Shown piece by piece: positions 1-8,179 of a stretch of DNA of 64,000 nucleotides. Source of the stretch: Halocatena halophila (GTDB lineage Archaea > Halobacteriota > Halobacteria > Halobacteriales > Haloarculaceae); NCBI GenBank assembly GCA_027563145.1, contig CP071306.1, positions 1,054,001 through 1,118,000 of the forward strand. The letters are read 5' to 3'. The stretch's first letter is position 1; the number at the start of each line of letters is the position of its first letter. The notes below the pieces were generated by a model, which saw only the letters and a program-made list of their open reading frames with translations, had not been told where the DNA came from and ran no database searches. The position numbers were made by a program, and so were the translations under genes.

Positions 1-242
1 ACCGTCTCGAACTCCGTCCGCATCACGGACGCGAGCGGTCGGGTCTCATCCTCGCCGTTGACGAGCACGTCGAGGAGATCACGAACGCCAACCAGTCCAA
101 CTGGTTCGGTTCCGCGGACAACGACGAGATAATCGGTCGCCTCCGCGAGCAACAGTGCAGCACTGTCGTACACCGTATCGCTTTCGCTCGCACCGACAAA
201 ATCGGGCAAGAGTACATCACGGACCGTGTTATGAGCGACCAT
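1..242 (-). CDS. CBS domain protein (partial, C-terminus outside window)
   Basis: About 80 codons are visible from the ATG at 242 to the window edge; the rest lies outside. The translation begins MVAHNTVRDVLLPDFVGA and has the CBS layout: a V-x-DVLLPDFV opening, an 'S-D-T-V-Y-D-S-A-A-L-L' helix, then the strand pair DYLVVVRGTEPVGLVGVRDL that closes one CBS motif. CBS pairs usually bind adenosine nucleotides and regulate an attached or partner protein. An in-frame TGA two codons upstream fixes the start. Neither the complete length nor a fused effector domain can be judged from here. Confidence 0.75.
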   Translation of the reverse strand, partial: MVAHNTVRDVLLPDFVGASESDTVYDSAALLLAEATDYLVVVRGTEPVGLVGVRDLLDVLVNGEDETRPLASVMRTEFET

Positions 243-290
243 ATCTCACAGTAGTGGACAAACAAAGAAAAAGATGGCCCACAACCACCC

Positions 291-623
291 CTAGAGTCTG
301 TCGGCAACGAGAGCAAACGCGCGACCGGGTTCGACGGTCGCCTGCTGGGGGTTGTACACCACCACCGTCGTGGCGGTGAGTTTTGGCAGGTGGCGATCAT
401 AGAGCTCCCTGCGCACCCGTTCTGAATCTGGGGGAGCCGGTGATTCCGAGGACTGGGTGTGTGGTTCAAGGGTAGAAACGATCGCACGTGCGAGTTCCCG
501 CACGGTTCGGGGACGCTCGTCGCGAGCTAGCGCCCGAAGCAGTGCGCGTCGGTATGGATGGGCCAGCAGCTCGGTGATAACCTCCTCGGGAAGCGAGTGA
601 CCGCGTGAGCGTTCGATCGCCAT
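291..623 (-). CDS. Small haloarchaeal winged-helix-like protein (DUF7344 type)
   Basis: A 110-residue protein. Residues about 12-50 (LPEEVITELLAHPYRRALL onward, then TVRELARAIVS) have the helical pattern of the DUF7344 family, winged-helix-like proteins that are very common in haloarchaea and presumed to be regulators. The segment from about 78 (RELYDRHLPKLTATTVVVYN) matches the helix-plus-wing part of that family. It lies 48 bases upstream of the CBS protein on the same strand and may be co-transcribed with it. The family assignment rests on pattern recognition; the DNA target is unknown. Confidence 0.65.
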   Translation of the reverse strand: MAIERSRGHSLPEEVITELLAHPYRRALLRALARDERPRTVRELARAIVSTLEPHTQSSESPAPPDSERVRRELYDRHLPKLTATTVVVYNPQQATVEPGRAFALVADRL

Positions 624-673
624 ACATTACAGTAGGGGAGAAAGCAACAATAAGTGTGTCGCACGCTGACACA

Positions 674-973
674 CTACGCAGAACCGATCTCGTACGGCCA
701 GTATCCCTGTTTTCTGAGTGAGGTTCCCATGGCCCGATTGAACGACTGGATATCATCAACCGACGATTCGGAAACACCCGACAGCACATCAGAGACGCTC
801 ACGACGGTCTCGTGGTCGATACGGACGGGCTCGTCGCCGTACTCTTCCTCGAACGCGTCGAGATCCAGCGGAAAATCCTCCTCCTCGTCGACTTTCTTCG
901 CGAGAATCGCCTGTCCGTACTTTCGCATGCCTTCACTACCCGCCTGGTCGTCCGGATCGTGGGGCCAGTCCAT
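674..973 (-). CDS. Conserved haloarchaeal protein, DUF5785 family
   Basis: A 99-residue acidic protein starting MDWPHDPDDQAGSEGMRKYG. The start at 973 is chosen because this N-terminus, with the later IDHETVVSVSDVL stretch, is what I recall as the conserved core of DUF5785; an upstream in-frame extension to 1021 looks non-conserved. No catalytic motif is visible, and the length fits the family (about 100 residues). It is divergent from nothing nearby and sits 57 bases downstream of the DUF420 gene on the same strand. Its function is unknown. Confidence 0.7.
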   Translation of the reverse strand: MDWPHDPDDQAGSEGMRKYGQAILAKKVDEEEDFPLDLDAFEEEYGDEPVRIDHETVVSVSDVLSGVSESSVDDIQSFNRAMGTSLRKQGYWPYEIGSA

Positions 974-1030
974 AGCTGACAGTGTGGTCAGCGAATGGTT
1001 AAGCGTTCCTTTCGGTCCCAACCGGAACGA

Positions 1031-1606
1031 TCAACCCGGAAAGATCACGTACAACAGCAGATAGACCACGATCCCAAGCGCAAACGAGATGAGCCACAGT
1101 GGCGCTGCAATCCGGCCGATCGTTCGATGTCTGGTGTCGTAGATCTCGACGACCGATCTGGTGAGCCCGAGCAACAACACGTAGTAGAGCAACGGCAAAC
1201 AGATGATCGCCAGCGCAATGTGAATCGCGAGCAAGGGCAGATACAAATACGACTTGATCGTTTCCGGCCCAGCAAACGTGGTCGGGCCCTCAATCGTCAC
1301 CCGGTAGAGATACAGCGCAAGAAACGCGATGAACAGAAACAACGCCGACATCATCGACCGGCGGTGACGTTCGACCATATCACGCTTGATAAAGCGCCAG
1401 CCACCCAGAATGAAGCCGATGGCAACGGCGCTGATGAGCGCGTTCAGATGCGGAATGGCAACGAGTAGCCCATCGTGATGGGGAAGCTGCTCCGTGGGGA
1501 TGAATCCAAGCACCGCACCAAAGACGACCCCCACCGATCCGATCGTCAGGATAGCTGTCAATCCTAGAACATGATCACGTGCGAACGATGACATACCTGT
1601 GCTCAC
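1031..1606 (-). CDS. DUF420 family membrane protein
   Basis: A 191-residue polytopic membrane protein with about five hydrophobic helices. DUF420 proteins are usually linked to cytochrome oxidase assembly or haem-copper respiratory genes. Features seen here that fit the family are the histidine-containing helix 'AIPHLNALISAVAIGFI', the basic loop 'RRDM-ERHR' (here IKRDMVERHRRSMM), and a second conserved His in LLAIHIALAII. Translation may begin at GTG 1606 or at the ATG four codons later (1594); the sequence does not decide. No oxidase gene is visible beside it, so the respiratory role comes from the family, not the context. Confidence 0.75.
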   Translation of the reverse strand: MSTGMSSFARDHVLGLTAILTIGSVGVVFGAVLGFIPTEQLPHHDGLLVAIPHLNALISAVAIGFILGGWRFIKRDMVERHRRSMMSALFLFIAFLALYLYRVTIEGPTTFAGPETIKSYLYLPLLAIHIALAIICLPLLYYVLLLGLTRSVVEIYDTRHRTIGRIAAPLWLISFALGIVVYLLLYVIFPG

Positions 1607-1684
1607 AACGGGGAGCCTCTTGGGTGTTATCGCTTGGTCGGAGTGGTGACTCGAAGCGAACTGTTTTGTGAGAATTTTGCGTGG

Positions 1685-1718
1685 GTGCTGTCTGCAGATC
1701 CCTCAAGGGGGACAGCAC
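1685..1718. repeat. Inverted repeat (8-base perfect stem)
   Basis: GTGCTGTC at 1685-1692 pairs with GACAGCAC at 1711-1718; the loop itself contains the nested palindrome CCCTCAAGGG. It lies between the DUF420 gene and the tRNA-Leu gene, next to the duplicated tRNA 3' end. It is followed by no T-run, so it is a poor terminator. It could be a recombination or operator site, or the remains of an inserted element. Confidence 0.4.
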
Positions 1719-1743
1719 GTGCACAGTGCCGCAGTGGCAGTAG

Positions 1744-1765
1744 TGCGTGGGACCGGATTTGAACC
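1744..1765 (-). repeat. Duplicate of the tRNA-Leu 3' end (attachment-site-like scar)
   Basis: 22 bases identical to the last 21 bases plus discriminator of the tRNA-Leu at 1826-1910 (T-loop 3' half and acceptor stem), placed 82 bases further downstream in the same orientation. The bases between the two copies do not fold as a second tRNA. A repeated tRNA 3' end is the usual footprint of tyrosine-recombinase integration. Here the two copies are too close to hold an element, so the site may be an old, almost completely excised insertion, or simply a local duplication. Confidence 0.5.
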
Positions 1766-1825
1766 ACGGTCGCAGCAAACTGCTCCCTGCTTCAAACCGG
1801 ACACGCCGTCACTGCGGACGTTCAC

Positions 1826-1910
1826 TGCGTGGGACCGGATTTGAACCGGCGGACCTCTACAGGACAGCGCCCTCAACGCTGCGCCGTTGGCCTGGCTTGG
1901 CTACCCACGC
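1826..1910 (-). tRNA. tRNA-Leu (anticodon GAG)
   Basis: A class II tRNA with a long variable arm. On the minus strand the acceptor GCGTGGG pairs with CCCACGC; the D arm is GCC...GGC; the anticodon stem CAGCG/CGCTG encloses loop TTGAGGG, giving anticodon GAG (reads CUC/CUU leucine codons); the T arm is CCGG-TTCAAAT-CCGG. The discriminator is A and CCA is not encoded. No intron is seen in the anticodon loop. Confidence 0.93.
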
Positions 1911-1997
1911 ACGGTGTGTCGTGTGCATTTACCCCTATTCAGTTAACTAATAAAAGCCCTTCCCTTTCATCGTACGACTGCACAACGTTCGCAGTGG

Positions 1998-2636
1998 TCA
2001 ATGATCGTTGCCAACGCGGATGACCTGCAACAGCGAGAACACCGGCACACCCTCGATTTCTTCGACGCCGCGTTTGTCAGCGAGCACAACACACGCTGCT
2101 GGCGTGCCACCGCGGGCACGGACTCCCTCGATCGCTTCGGTCATCGTGGTCCCGCTGGTAATGATATCATCGACAATGTAGCATTCACGATCCTCGATCT
2201 GGGCGAAATTCCGCGAAAACGATCCCGCGAGCTCTTCGATGTCACCCTCCTCCCACTGGTGTTTCCGGGGCGTGTACGCGCTCAGATCGGTATCCAACTC
2301 GCGGGCAATCGTGGTCGCCAGCGGCGTTCCCGCCTTCTCGATACCAATCGTGAGATCGACCGACTCACCCTCCTTGGAGAGCAGATCCGCCATTGCTTTG
2401 CCAGCAAACGAGAGCCGGCGGCTATCTCGACCGAGCGCGCTCCAGTCGACGTGAATGTCGTGGGGGCCACTGACCGACGGTGCGACCGACGGCGAAGGCT
2501 CGTCGACGCTCCCGCGCTCGATCAACCAGCTGGCCGTGTCCCTGGAGACGTTCAGCTCGTCGGCGATCTCTCCTTTCGAAAGCCCCCGTTCGGTTAGCTC
2601 CGCCGCGCTCTCGATCAGATCGTCAACGTTCTTCAT
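1998..2636 (-). CDS. gfcR: Transcriptional regulator GfcR (PRTase-like with HTH)
   Basis: A 212-residue protein: an N-terminal helix-turn-helix (about residues 18-42, GLSKGEIADELNVSRDTASW) joined to an orotate-phosphoribosyltransferase-like domain. The PRPP-binding motif CYIVDDIITSGTTM is at about 152-165. In Haloferax volcanii the homologous GfcR (PyrE-like) activates genes of glucose and fructose breakdown; it is a regulator rather than a pyrimidine enzyme. The architecture and length match that family closely. The sugar dehydrogenase and PfkB kinase genes just upstream (2906-4959) suit a sugar-control neighbourhood, but a regulatory link is only inferred. Confidence 0.88.
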   Translation of the reverse strand: MKNVDDLIESAAELTERGLSKGEIADELNVSRDTASWLIERGSVDEPSPSVAPSVSGPHDIHVDWSALGRDSRRLSFAGKAMADLLSKEGESVDLTIGIEKAGTPLATTIARELDTDLSAYTPRKHQWEEGDIEELAGSFSRNFAQIEDRECYIVDDIITSGTTMTEAIEGVRARGGTPAACVVLADKRGVEEIEGVPVFSLLQVIRVGNDH

Positions 2637-2905
2637 GTACTGTGGGCTAGCTGGTCAATGCGTATAAACATGGGCGGTGAATCAGAGCTGAACGGTGGTA
2701 ATCGTGGATATCCGGGCCACATTCGATGATCGCGTGTGAGCAAAACAGAAGACTCATAACAATTATATAACGTTTTAAATTTGGCCACAATACCGCCTGA
2801 AACCCTCGATATCACCGATTTTGGAAAATATCGACGCCCTATCCAACGTTTCTTTCCATCTTCATATAGCAATATACATCACCGACAGTTGTATAGTGGG
2901 GTGTA

Positions 2906-4003
2906 ATGACTCCCTCCGGACAGACCGCCATTGGAATCATCGGATTGGGAAACATTGGACAGTATCACGCCAACCAACTCCGATCGCTGGGGACGGAGTT
3001 GCCGGTCACGATCGGTGGTGGGATGGACATCGATCGCACAGCGAGAGATCGATTCACCGAGTCGTTCGGGGTCACCACGTACGAGGACGCCACAACCCTG
3101 TACGACGCCGTTGATGCGGTTATCATCACCACGCCGAATCGATTTCACGAACAGTACGCCGTCGGCGCGCTTGAGGCCGGCCTCGACGTATTGATCGAGA
3201 AACCGATCGCGCACACGATCGAGAGCGCCCAACGCGTCCGCGAGACAGCAGCCGAATCCGATGGCGACTGTATGGTAGGATTTCACAATCGCTTTTCGTC
3301 CTCCGTTCAGGTCCTCAAAGAGTACCACCAGGCGGGGCGGTTCGGAGAGCTGACCCATATCGATGCGAACTACATCCGCCGACGGGGGGTTCCCGGACGC
3401 GGGACCTGGTTCACCAGTGAGGCGGACGCGGGCGGCGGCGCACTCATCGATATCGGCGCGCACGCGATCGATCTCGCGCTGTATCTTCTCGATTTCCCGA
3501 CCGTATCGGAGGTCACCGGTGTCACTCGATCGGAGTTTGGCGGCCGGCCGGACTACACGCATCTCGAAATGTGGGGTGACCACGGCGATGGCCCCTTCGA
3601 CGTGGACGATTCGGCGAGCGCATTCATCCGCTGTGCACAGAATCGAACGATTTCGCTCGATGTGGCCTGGGCGACAAACCGACCACCAACCAACGAGTTC
3701 ATCGTTACCGGCACGGAAGCCGGTGCCCGACTCGATCTGAGCGACGGAACCCTGACGCTGTTCGAGTCCTCTCCGGCCGGCAGCCCACATTTTGCCGACA
3801 CCGAGATCACGACCCGTGATGAGAATCCACACCGGAATGAGCAGCGGTATTTCGTCGAGGAGATCCGGAGTGACTCACCTCTGACGATGAACACGGTCGA
3901 GGAAGGACTCAGTGTACAGCGCGTGATGGACGCGATCTATCGATCGAGCGATCGAGCCGGTGCCGTGCCGATCGAGATGGAACCACTCTCGACGGCCGAC
4001 TAG
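2906..4003 (+). CDS. Gfo/Idh/MocA family NAD(P)-dependent oxidoreductase
   Basis: A 365-residue dehydrogenase. The Rossmann nucleotide-binding motif is GIIGLGNIGQYHA (10-22), and the family signature EKP is at 98-100, carrying the conserved Lys. The second half is the beta-sheet substrate domain, including DIGAHAIDLALYLL with the catalytic His. Relatives oxidise sugars, inositol or sugar acids; the substrate cannot be told from sequence. The gene converges with the PfkB-family kinase and overlaps it by four bases. AT-rich sequence at 2757-2780 upstream may hold the promoter. Confidence 0.85.
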   Translation: MTPSGQTAIGIIGLGNIGQYHANQLRSLGTELPVTIGGGMDIDRTARDRFTESFGVTTYEDATTLYDAVDAVIITTPNRFHEQYAVGALEAGLDVLIEKPIAHTIESAQRVRETAAESDGDCMVGFHNRFSSSVQVLKEYHQAGRFGELTHIDANYIRRRGVPGRGTWFTSEADAGGGALIDIGAHAIDLALYLLDFPTVSEVTGVTRSEFGGRPDYTHLEMWGDHGDGPFDVDDSASAFIRCAQNRTISLDVAWATNRPPTNEFIVTGTEAGARLDLSDGTLTLFESSPAGSPHFADTEITTRDENPHRNEQRYFVEEIRSDSPLTMNTVEEGLSVQRVMDAIYRSSDRAGAVPIEMEPLSTAD

Positions 4004-4959
4004 CGCCGTCCAATCGACTGTTTTTTCTGGAGGGTTTCAATCTCTGTTGCATTCGGAAACGCACTGACTGCACCGCGTGCAGTCGTGGTGAGCGCGCCCG
4101 CTGCGTTCGCCCGATCGAGCCAGCGCCACGGATCGTCAGCGCCGCCTTTTATACCATCGAGCAGTCCAGCCAGAAAGCCATCTCCAGCACCGGTGGTGTC
4201 GGTGACAGAAACCGAGTAGCCGGGATGGTCGATCGCGGTGGGACCAACCGGGCTGTTCGCCGTGGCACGCAACAGTGATCCGTTTACACCCTGGGTGAGT
4301 ACCACGGTGTGAACGCCAGTAGAGAGCAACGACTGGGCAAGCGCCGCCGGGGTTTCTCCGTCGAATCCCGCGGTGCGACAGTCAGCAACGGAGCCACAAA
4401 CGATGTCGGTGTACTCTAGGACTTCTCGCGCGGTTCGTTCGAACGGTTCGTCGGTCCACAGCGATGGCCTGGCGTTGGGGTCGTACACGACGGTACAGCC
4501 GGCCGAGGTAGCTCGTTCGAGGAGCTCGAGAATCGCCGTCCGTGCCCGATCGGTGGCGAGCGCGATCCCACCAACGACGACCCAGTCCAGCTTCGCTAGC
4601 TGTTCGTCCGGTACAGCACCGACAGAAAGGTGTACGTCCGCTGGACGCTCCCGGTAGAACGTGAACGTTCGATCCCCAGCTCCGTCGTGAGTGACGTGGG
4701 CGAGCGTCGTCTTCGAATCTGGAGCCCTCTCAACGTACGGTCCCGCAAGTCCGAGCTCATCGAGCCGTCTCCTGAGAAACGCCGCCATCGGATCATCACC
4801 GAGACAGCTCCACAACAGGGGCGCATTGTCGAGTCGAGCAAGGCCAGCCGCCACGTTGGTCGGCCCGCCCCCGATCCGTCGAACGAAGACGTCGTCGTCT
4901 CCACCAGCTGGAACGAGATCGACGAGCGTCTCTCCCACGACGAGAAAGTGTCCGGTCAT
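4000..4959 (-). CDS. PfkB family carbohydrate kinase (fructokinase-like)
   Basis: A 319-residue ribokinase-fold kinase. The N-terminal glycine pair GGGPTNVAAGLARL (about 30-43) and the C-terminal signature DTTGAGDGF (254-262, catalytic Asp about 260) are both intact. It should phosphorylate a sugar or sugar acid with ATP; candidates are fructose, 2-keto-3-deoxygluconate and similar, and the sequence does not choose. It is convergent with the neighbouring sugar dehydrogenase, so the two are not an operon, but they may share a pathway and GfcR control. Confidence 0.85.
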   Translation of the reverse strand: MTGHFLVVGETLVDLVPAGGDDDVFVRRIGGGPTNVAAGLARLDNAPLLWSCLGDDPMAAFLRRRLDELGLAGPYVERAPDSKTTLAHVTHDGAGDRTFTFYRERPADVHLSVGAVPDEQLAKLDWVVVGGIALATDRARTAILELLERATSAGCTVVYDPNARPSLWTDEPFERTAREVLEYTDIVCGSVADCRTAGFDGETPAALAQSLLSTGVHTVVLTQGVNGSLLRATANSPVGPTAIDHPGYSVSVTDTTGAGDGFLAGLLDGIKGGADDPWRWLDRANAAGALTTTARGAVSAFPNATEIETLQKKQSIGRR

Positions 4960-5054
4960 GGGATGACCAACGCCCCCATCAGGGAAAAGCGGTCGTCTCA
5001 GTCGGGCTTGTTGTGGGCAGATTCCACCGCCTCCGCGTAGCCGTCGTGTAATTG

Positions 5055-5062
5055 CTTAAATA
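5055..5062 (+). promoter_or_regulatory. TATA-like box of the aMBF1 gene
   Basis: CTTAAATA lies centred about 26 bases before the ATG at 5084, the position expected of a haloarchaeal TATA box driving a leaderless transcript. Confidence 0.5.
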
Positions 5063-5083
5063 GCAGCAACCGAATACACGTTC

Positions 5084-5611
5084 ATGGCAAAATACTCGAC
5101 CGGGGGTATCAGCTCCGACGACGACGGGAGCTGTGAGCTCTGTGGAGCCGAGGGGACGACGCTCCAGACCGAGCGAGTGGCAGGCGCGACGCTCGCCGTG
5201 TGTCCCGACTGTCGGTCGCGTCACGGAGAGTCGAATGCGCCGACAGACCGAGACGAGCACGGTCGACCCACAGACTCCCGGGATCCAGACGAGTCGAACA
5301 GAAAGCGTCGTGCGGCCCAGAATCAGGCCCGACTCGACGACGCCCAGCGAACCAATCCCGAAACCTGGGTTGATGGCGCAGAATACGAAGGAGATCCACT
5401 CCCCTATCTGGTGCGTGGCTACGGTGATCGAGTGGCCAACGCGCGTGCAGCCGTCGATTTCGGTACTGCCGATCTGGCGAACGAACTCGACGTGTCCGAA
5501 CAAAAGATTATCGCAATTGAAGCGGGTCGGGCGACCGACGCTGGTGTCGGCGGATCGCTGATCGAGGCGATCGAATCCACGCTCGACATTTCGCTCACCG
5601 AAGAGCGCTGA
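5084..5611 (+). CDS. Archaeal multiprotein bridging factor 1 (aMBF1)
   Basis: A 175-residue protein with a zinc ribbon (CELCGAEG about 17-24, then CPDCRSRHG about 45-53), a charged linker of about 60 residues, and a C-terminal Cro/XRE-type helix-turn-helix (TADLANELDVSEQKIIAIEAG, broken here as two helices about 128-148). This order is that of the TIGR00270-type archaeal MBF1 homologues, which bind DNA or the ribosome and act as general regulators. A TATA-like box 26 bases upstream supports the ATG and a leaderless message. Confidence 0.85.
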   Translation: MAKYSTGGISSDDDGSCELCGAEGTTLQTERVAGATLAVCPDCRSRHGESNAPTDRDEHGRPTDSRDPDESNRKRRAAQNQARLDDAQRTNPETWVDGAEYEGDPLPYLVRGYGDRVANARAAVDFGTADLANELDVSEQKIIAIEAGRATDAGVGGSLIEAIESTLDISLTEER

Positions 5612-5614
5612 TTC

Positions 5615-6907
5615 TCAGGTTGCTTTGAGGTTGTGAATCACAGACAGCCGATCGACGATCTCCGCGGTCGGCTCGATTGCGTTCTCGATCAGTGCCGTGT
5701 CCTTATACGCCCCAGGAGCTTCATCGAGCGTGTCATCTGAGACCGACGTGGAGTAGATGCCGTCCATTTGCGATGTGAACGTGTCCATGTCCAGTTCACG
5801 AAACGCTTTCCGACGACTCATAACACGCCCAGCCCCGTGCGGAGCGGAGTAGTTATAGTCAGCATTTGATTTTCCCACACAGATACAGATCCCATCGCGC
5901 ATGTTGTACGGCAGCAACAGCCGCTCGTTTTCATACGATCGCACGGCTCCCTTTCTGATGATGAGATCGCGGAAATCGATGTAGTTGTGGACCGATTCGA
6001 TCGAATCGACCGACTCGCGCCCGACGATGGCCTCAATCTGGCGAGCCATCTCACGGCGATTTTCGGCGGCATACTGCTGTGCGAAGATCATATCCCGGAA
6101 GTAGCCATCCGCCTCCTCGCCCTCGAGATAGTCAAGGGTCTCATTGCGGTCGGAGTCACCAATCCGCTCGTGGAGCGCATCAATCTGCCGTCCGATCGCT
6201 TCGCCCTGAAACTCCGTTCGGATGCGCTCAATCTCGGCTTCGACATCGATTCCGCGGTGATTCATCCGTTCCGTTGCCCGCGATTGCCAGTGCTGGGCCA
6301 CGTTGTATCCCAGCCCACGGCTGCCGCTGTGGACCACTGCCCAGACGTGGTCAGTCCGGTGAGAGCGGCCGAATTCGATGAAGTGGTTGCCACCACCGAG
6401 CGTTCCGATCGAGTTGATCGCCCGGCGTTCGTTCACGCCAACTCGGTGACAGAGCGAGGAAAAATACGACTCGTCGTACGGTCCACAGTCGAGCGAACGA
6501 CCGTACGTATCCTCGAACTCGCGCAGTATCGACGTTGCCTCCTCGAATGGAAACGAATCGAGCGAATACTCGCTCTCTGACCGGACCGAAGAGCCCATCG
6601 GAATCCGATCGCGGAGTTTTCGATCGAGGCGGTCGTGATCGATCTCGAGATCACCACCGAGATCGATCGCATACAGCCCACAGCCGATATCGACACCGAT
6701 CGTGTTCGGAACTACGCGCTCACCGAGGGGCATTGTAAAGCCGATGACGCTCCCTTTCCCCCAGTGTGCGTCGGGCATCACCCGGACTGGCTGCCGAAAC
6801 GCCGGGTGATCAACCAGCGTCTGGAGCTGCTCGCGGGCCCCATCGCCGAGCTCCTCGGCGTCGAGAAAGACCTCGGCGCTCGTGTGCGCACCCGATATTC
6901 TGACCAT
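5615..6907 (-). CDS. RtcB family RNA ligase (short form)
   Basis: A 430-residue RtcB-like protein. RtcB joins 2',3'-cyclic phosphate and 5'-OH RNA ends using GTP and manganese. Visible signatures: PDAHWGKG with the first metal His (H48), GVDIGCG with the metal Cys (C76), GGGNHFIEF, HSGSRGLG, and APHGAGR with the guanylylated His (H357). The start at 6907 (MVRISGAHTS) is preferred over an upstream extension that lacks similarity. Archaeal tRNA-splicing RtcB is typically about 480 residues, so this may be a second, shorter paralogue used in RNA repair. No intein is present. Confidence 0.85.
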   Translation of the reverse strand: MVRISGAHTSAEVFLDAEELGDGAREQLQTLVDHPAFRQPVRVMPDAHWGKGSVIGFTMPLGERVVPNTIGVDIGCGLYAIDLGGDLEIDHDRLDRKLRDRIPMGSSVRSESEYSLDSFPFEEATSILREFEDTYGRSLDCGPYDESYFSSLCHRVGVNERRAINSIGTLGGGNHFIEFGRSHRTDHVWAVVHSGSRGLGYNVAQHWQSRATERMNHRGIDVEAEIERIRTEFQGEAIGRQIDALHERIGDSDRNETLDYLEGEEADGYFRDMIFAQQYAAENRREMARQIEAIVGRESVDSIESVHNYIDFRDLIIRKGAVRSYENERLLLPYNMRDGICICVGKSNADYNYSAPHGAGRVMSRRKAFRELDMDTFTSQMDGIYSTSVSDDTLDEAPGAYKDTALIENAIEPTAEIVDRLSVIHNLKAT

Positions 6908-7012
6908 GGCCGTGCTATCCGCCTGGCAAACAAAACGCCACCGGAACAAACGCTATTGTTCGACAACAGGATATCCGTGTAGCTTTGTGAGTCCAGACCG
7001 AACAGTTCGGTG

Positions 7013-8179
7013 ATGACACGAGCAAGTGTCGTCGGAGTCGGGATGACGACCTTCGGCGTTCACGACCAACCGCTACCAGAACTGTTTGGACAGGCGGCAC
7101 TGGACGCGATCGATGATTCGGGTGTGACGCCCGGAGATATCGATTCGTTCTACTTCGGGAACGCGATGGGTGGTCAGACCGAAAACGACACACATCTCGC
7201 CCCTACACTCGCCGCCGAGATCGGCCTGGCCGGAATTCCGGCACAGCGATTCGAAGACGCCTGTGCAACGTCTGCGAACGCCTTTAAAAACGCGGTCGAA
7301 GCCGTCGACGCCGGAATTCACGATACGGTGCTCGTCGGTGGCGTCGAGCGATGTACGCCCGAAACCGGCAAGGGAACCGGTGCCATGACGGAAATTTTTG
7401 CGTCTGCGTCCCATCGCCAGTACGAACAGCCCACCGGGCTGACGTTCCCTGGGGTGTTCGCGTTGCTCACGAAGCGACACATGCACGATTACGGAACGAC
7501 AGAGCGCCAGCTCGCCCACGTAGCCGTGAAAAACCACTACAACGGCACCAACAATCCACGCGCACACTTTGGCTCCGAGACGACGGTCGAAGCGGTGCTC
7601 GAGTCGCCGATCGTGGCCGATCCGTTCCATCTGATGGACTGTTGTCCGTTCTCTGACGGCGCTGCGGCCGTGATTGTCACCAGCGACGATCTGGCCGATT
7701 CGTACGACGAGCCAGTCGACGTGACCGGTGTTGGACAGGCCACCGGACGCGTGCCACTGGGACTAAAATCAGACATTCACGCCACACAGCCAGCACGCGA
7801 CGCTACAGCGATGGCCTACGAACAGGCGGACACCACGGCCGATGCGGTCGATTTCGCCGAGGTGCACGACTGTTTTACCGGTGCAGAGATACTGGCCAGC
7901 GAGGCGATCGGATTCTTCGAAGACGGCTTTGGCGGCCCGGCGGCCGAGTCGGGACGCACCGAAATTGATGGCGACCGGCCGATCAATCCGAGCGGCGGAC
8001 TCAAGGCAAAAGGACACCCGATCGGCGCGACGGGTGCCTCCCAAATCGTCGAGCTGACCGAACAGCTCCGCGGAGAAGCTGGAGCGCGCCAGCTCGACGA
8101 TCCAACGCGGGGGCTCGCACACAATCTGGGCGGCGACGCGGCGACGACCGTTATCTCCGTCCTGGAGGTGCGAGGATGA
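7013..8179 (+). CDS. Thiolase family protein (acetyl-CoA acetyltransferase type)
   Basis: A 388-residue thiolase of the archaeal SCP-x-like type. The nucleophilic Cys is C84 in FEDACATSANAF; EVHDCFTGAE and GHPIGATG supply the later active-site residues. GTG at 7010 directly precedes the ATG at 7013; the ATG is chosen because MTRASVVGVGMTTFG is the typical N-terminus. The next gene, a DUF35 protein, overlaps by four bases (ATGA), so the two are translationally coupled. In archaea thiolase, DUF35 and HMG-CoA synthase can form one acetoacetyl-CoA channelling complex; no HMG-CoA synthase is present here, so the pathway (mevalonate or fatty acid) stays open. Confidence 0.85.
   Translation: MTRASVVGVGMTTFGVHDQPLPELFGQAALDAIDDSGVTPGDIDSFYFGNAMGGQTENDTHLAPTLAAEIGLAGIPAQRFEDACATSANAFKNAVEAVDAGIHDTVLVGGVERCTPETGKGTGAMTEIFASASHRQYEQPTGLTFPGVFALLTKRHMHDYGTTERQLAHVAVKNHYNGTNNPRAHFGSETTVEAVLESPIVADPFHLMDCCPFSDGAAAVIVTSDDLADSYDEPVDVTGVGQATGRVPLGLKSDIHATQPARDATAMAYEQADTTADAVDFAEVHDCFTGAEILASEAIGFFEDGFGGPAAESGRTEIDGDRPINPSGGLKAKGHPIGATGASQIVELTEQLRGEAGARQLDDPTRGLAHNLGGDAATTVISVLEVRG

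Noticed and set aside
23..487. 154-residue open frame on the minus strand
   Set aside because: It overlaps both the CBS protein frame and the DUF7344-type gene in another frame and has an Arg/Ser-rich composition unlike haloarchaeal proteins.
1747..1950. Open frames across the tRNA-Leu region
   Set aside because: They run through the tRNA gene and its duplicated end; the tRNA fold explains the sequence.
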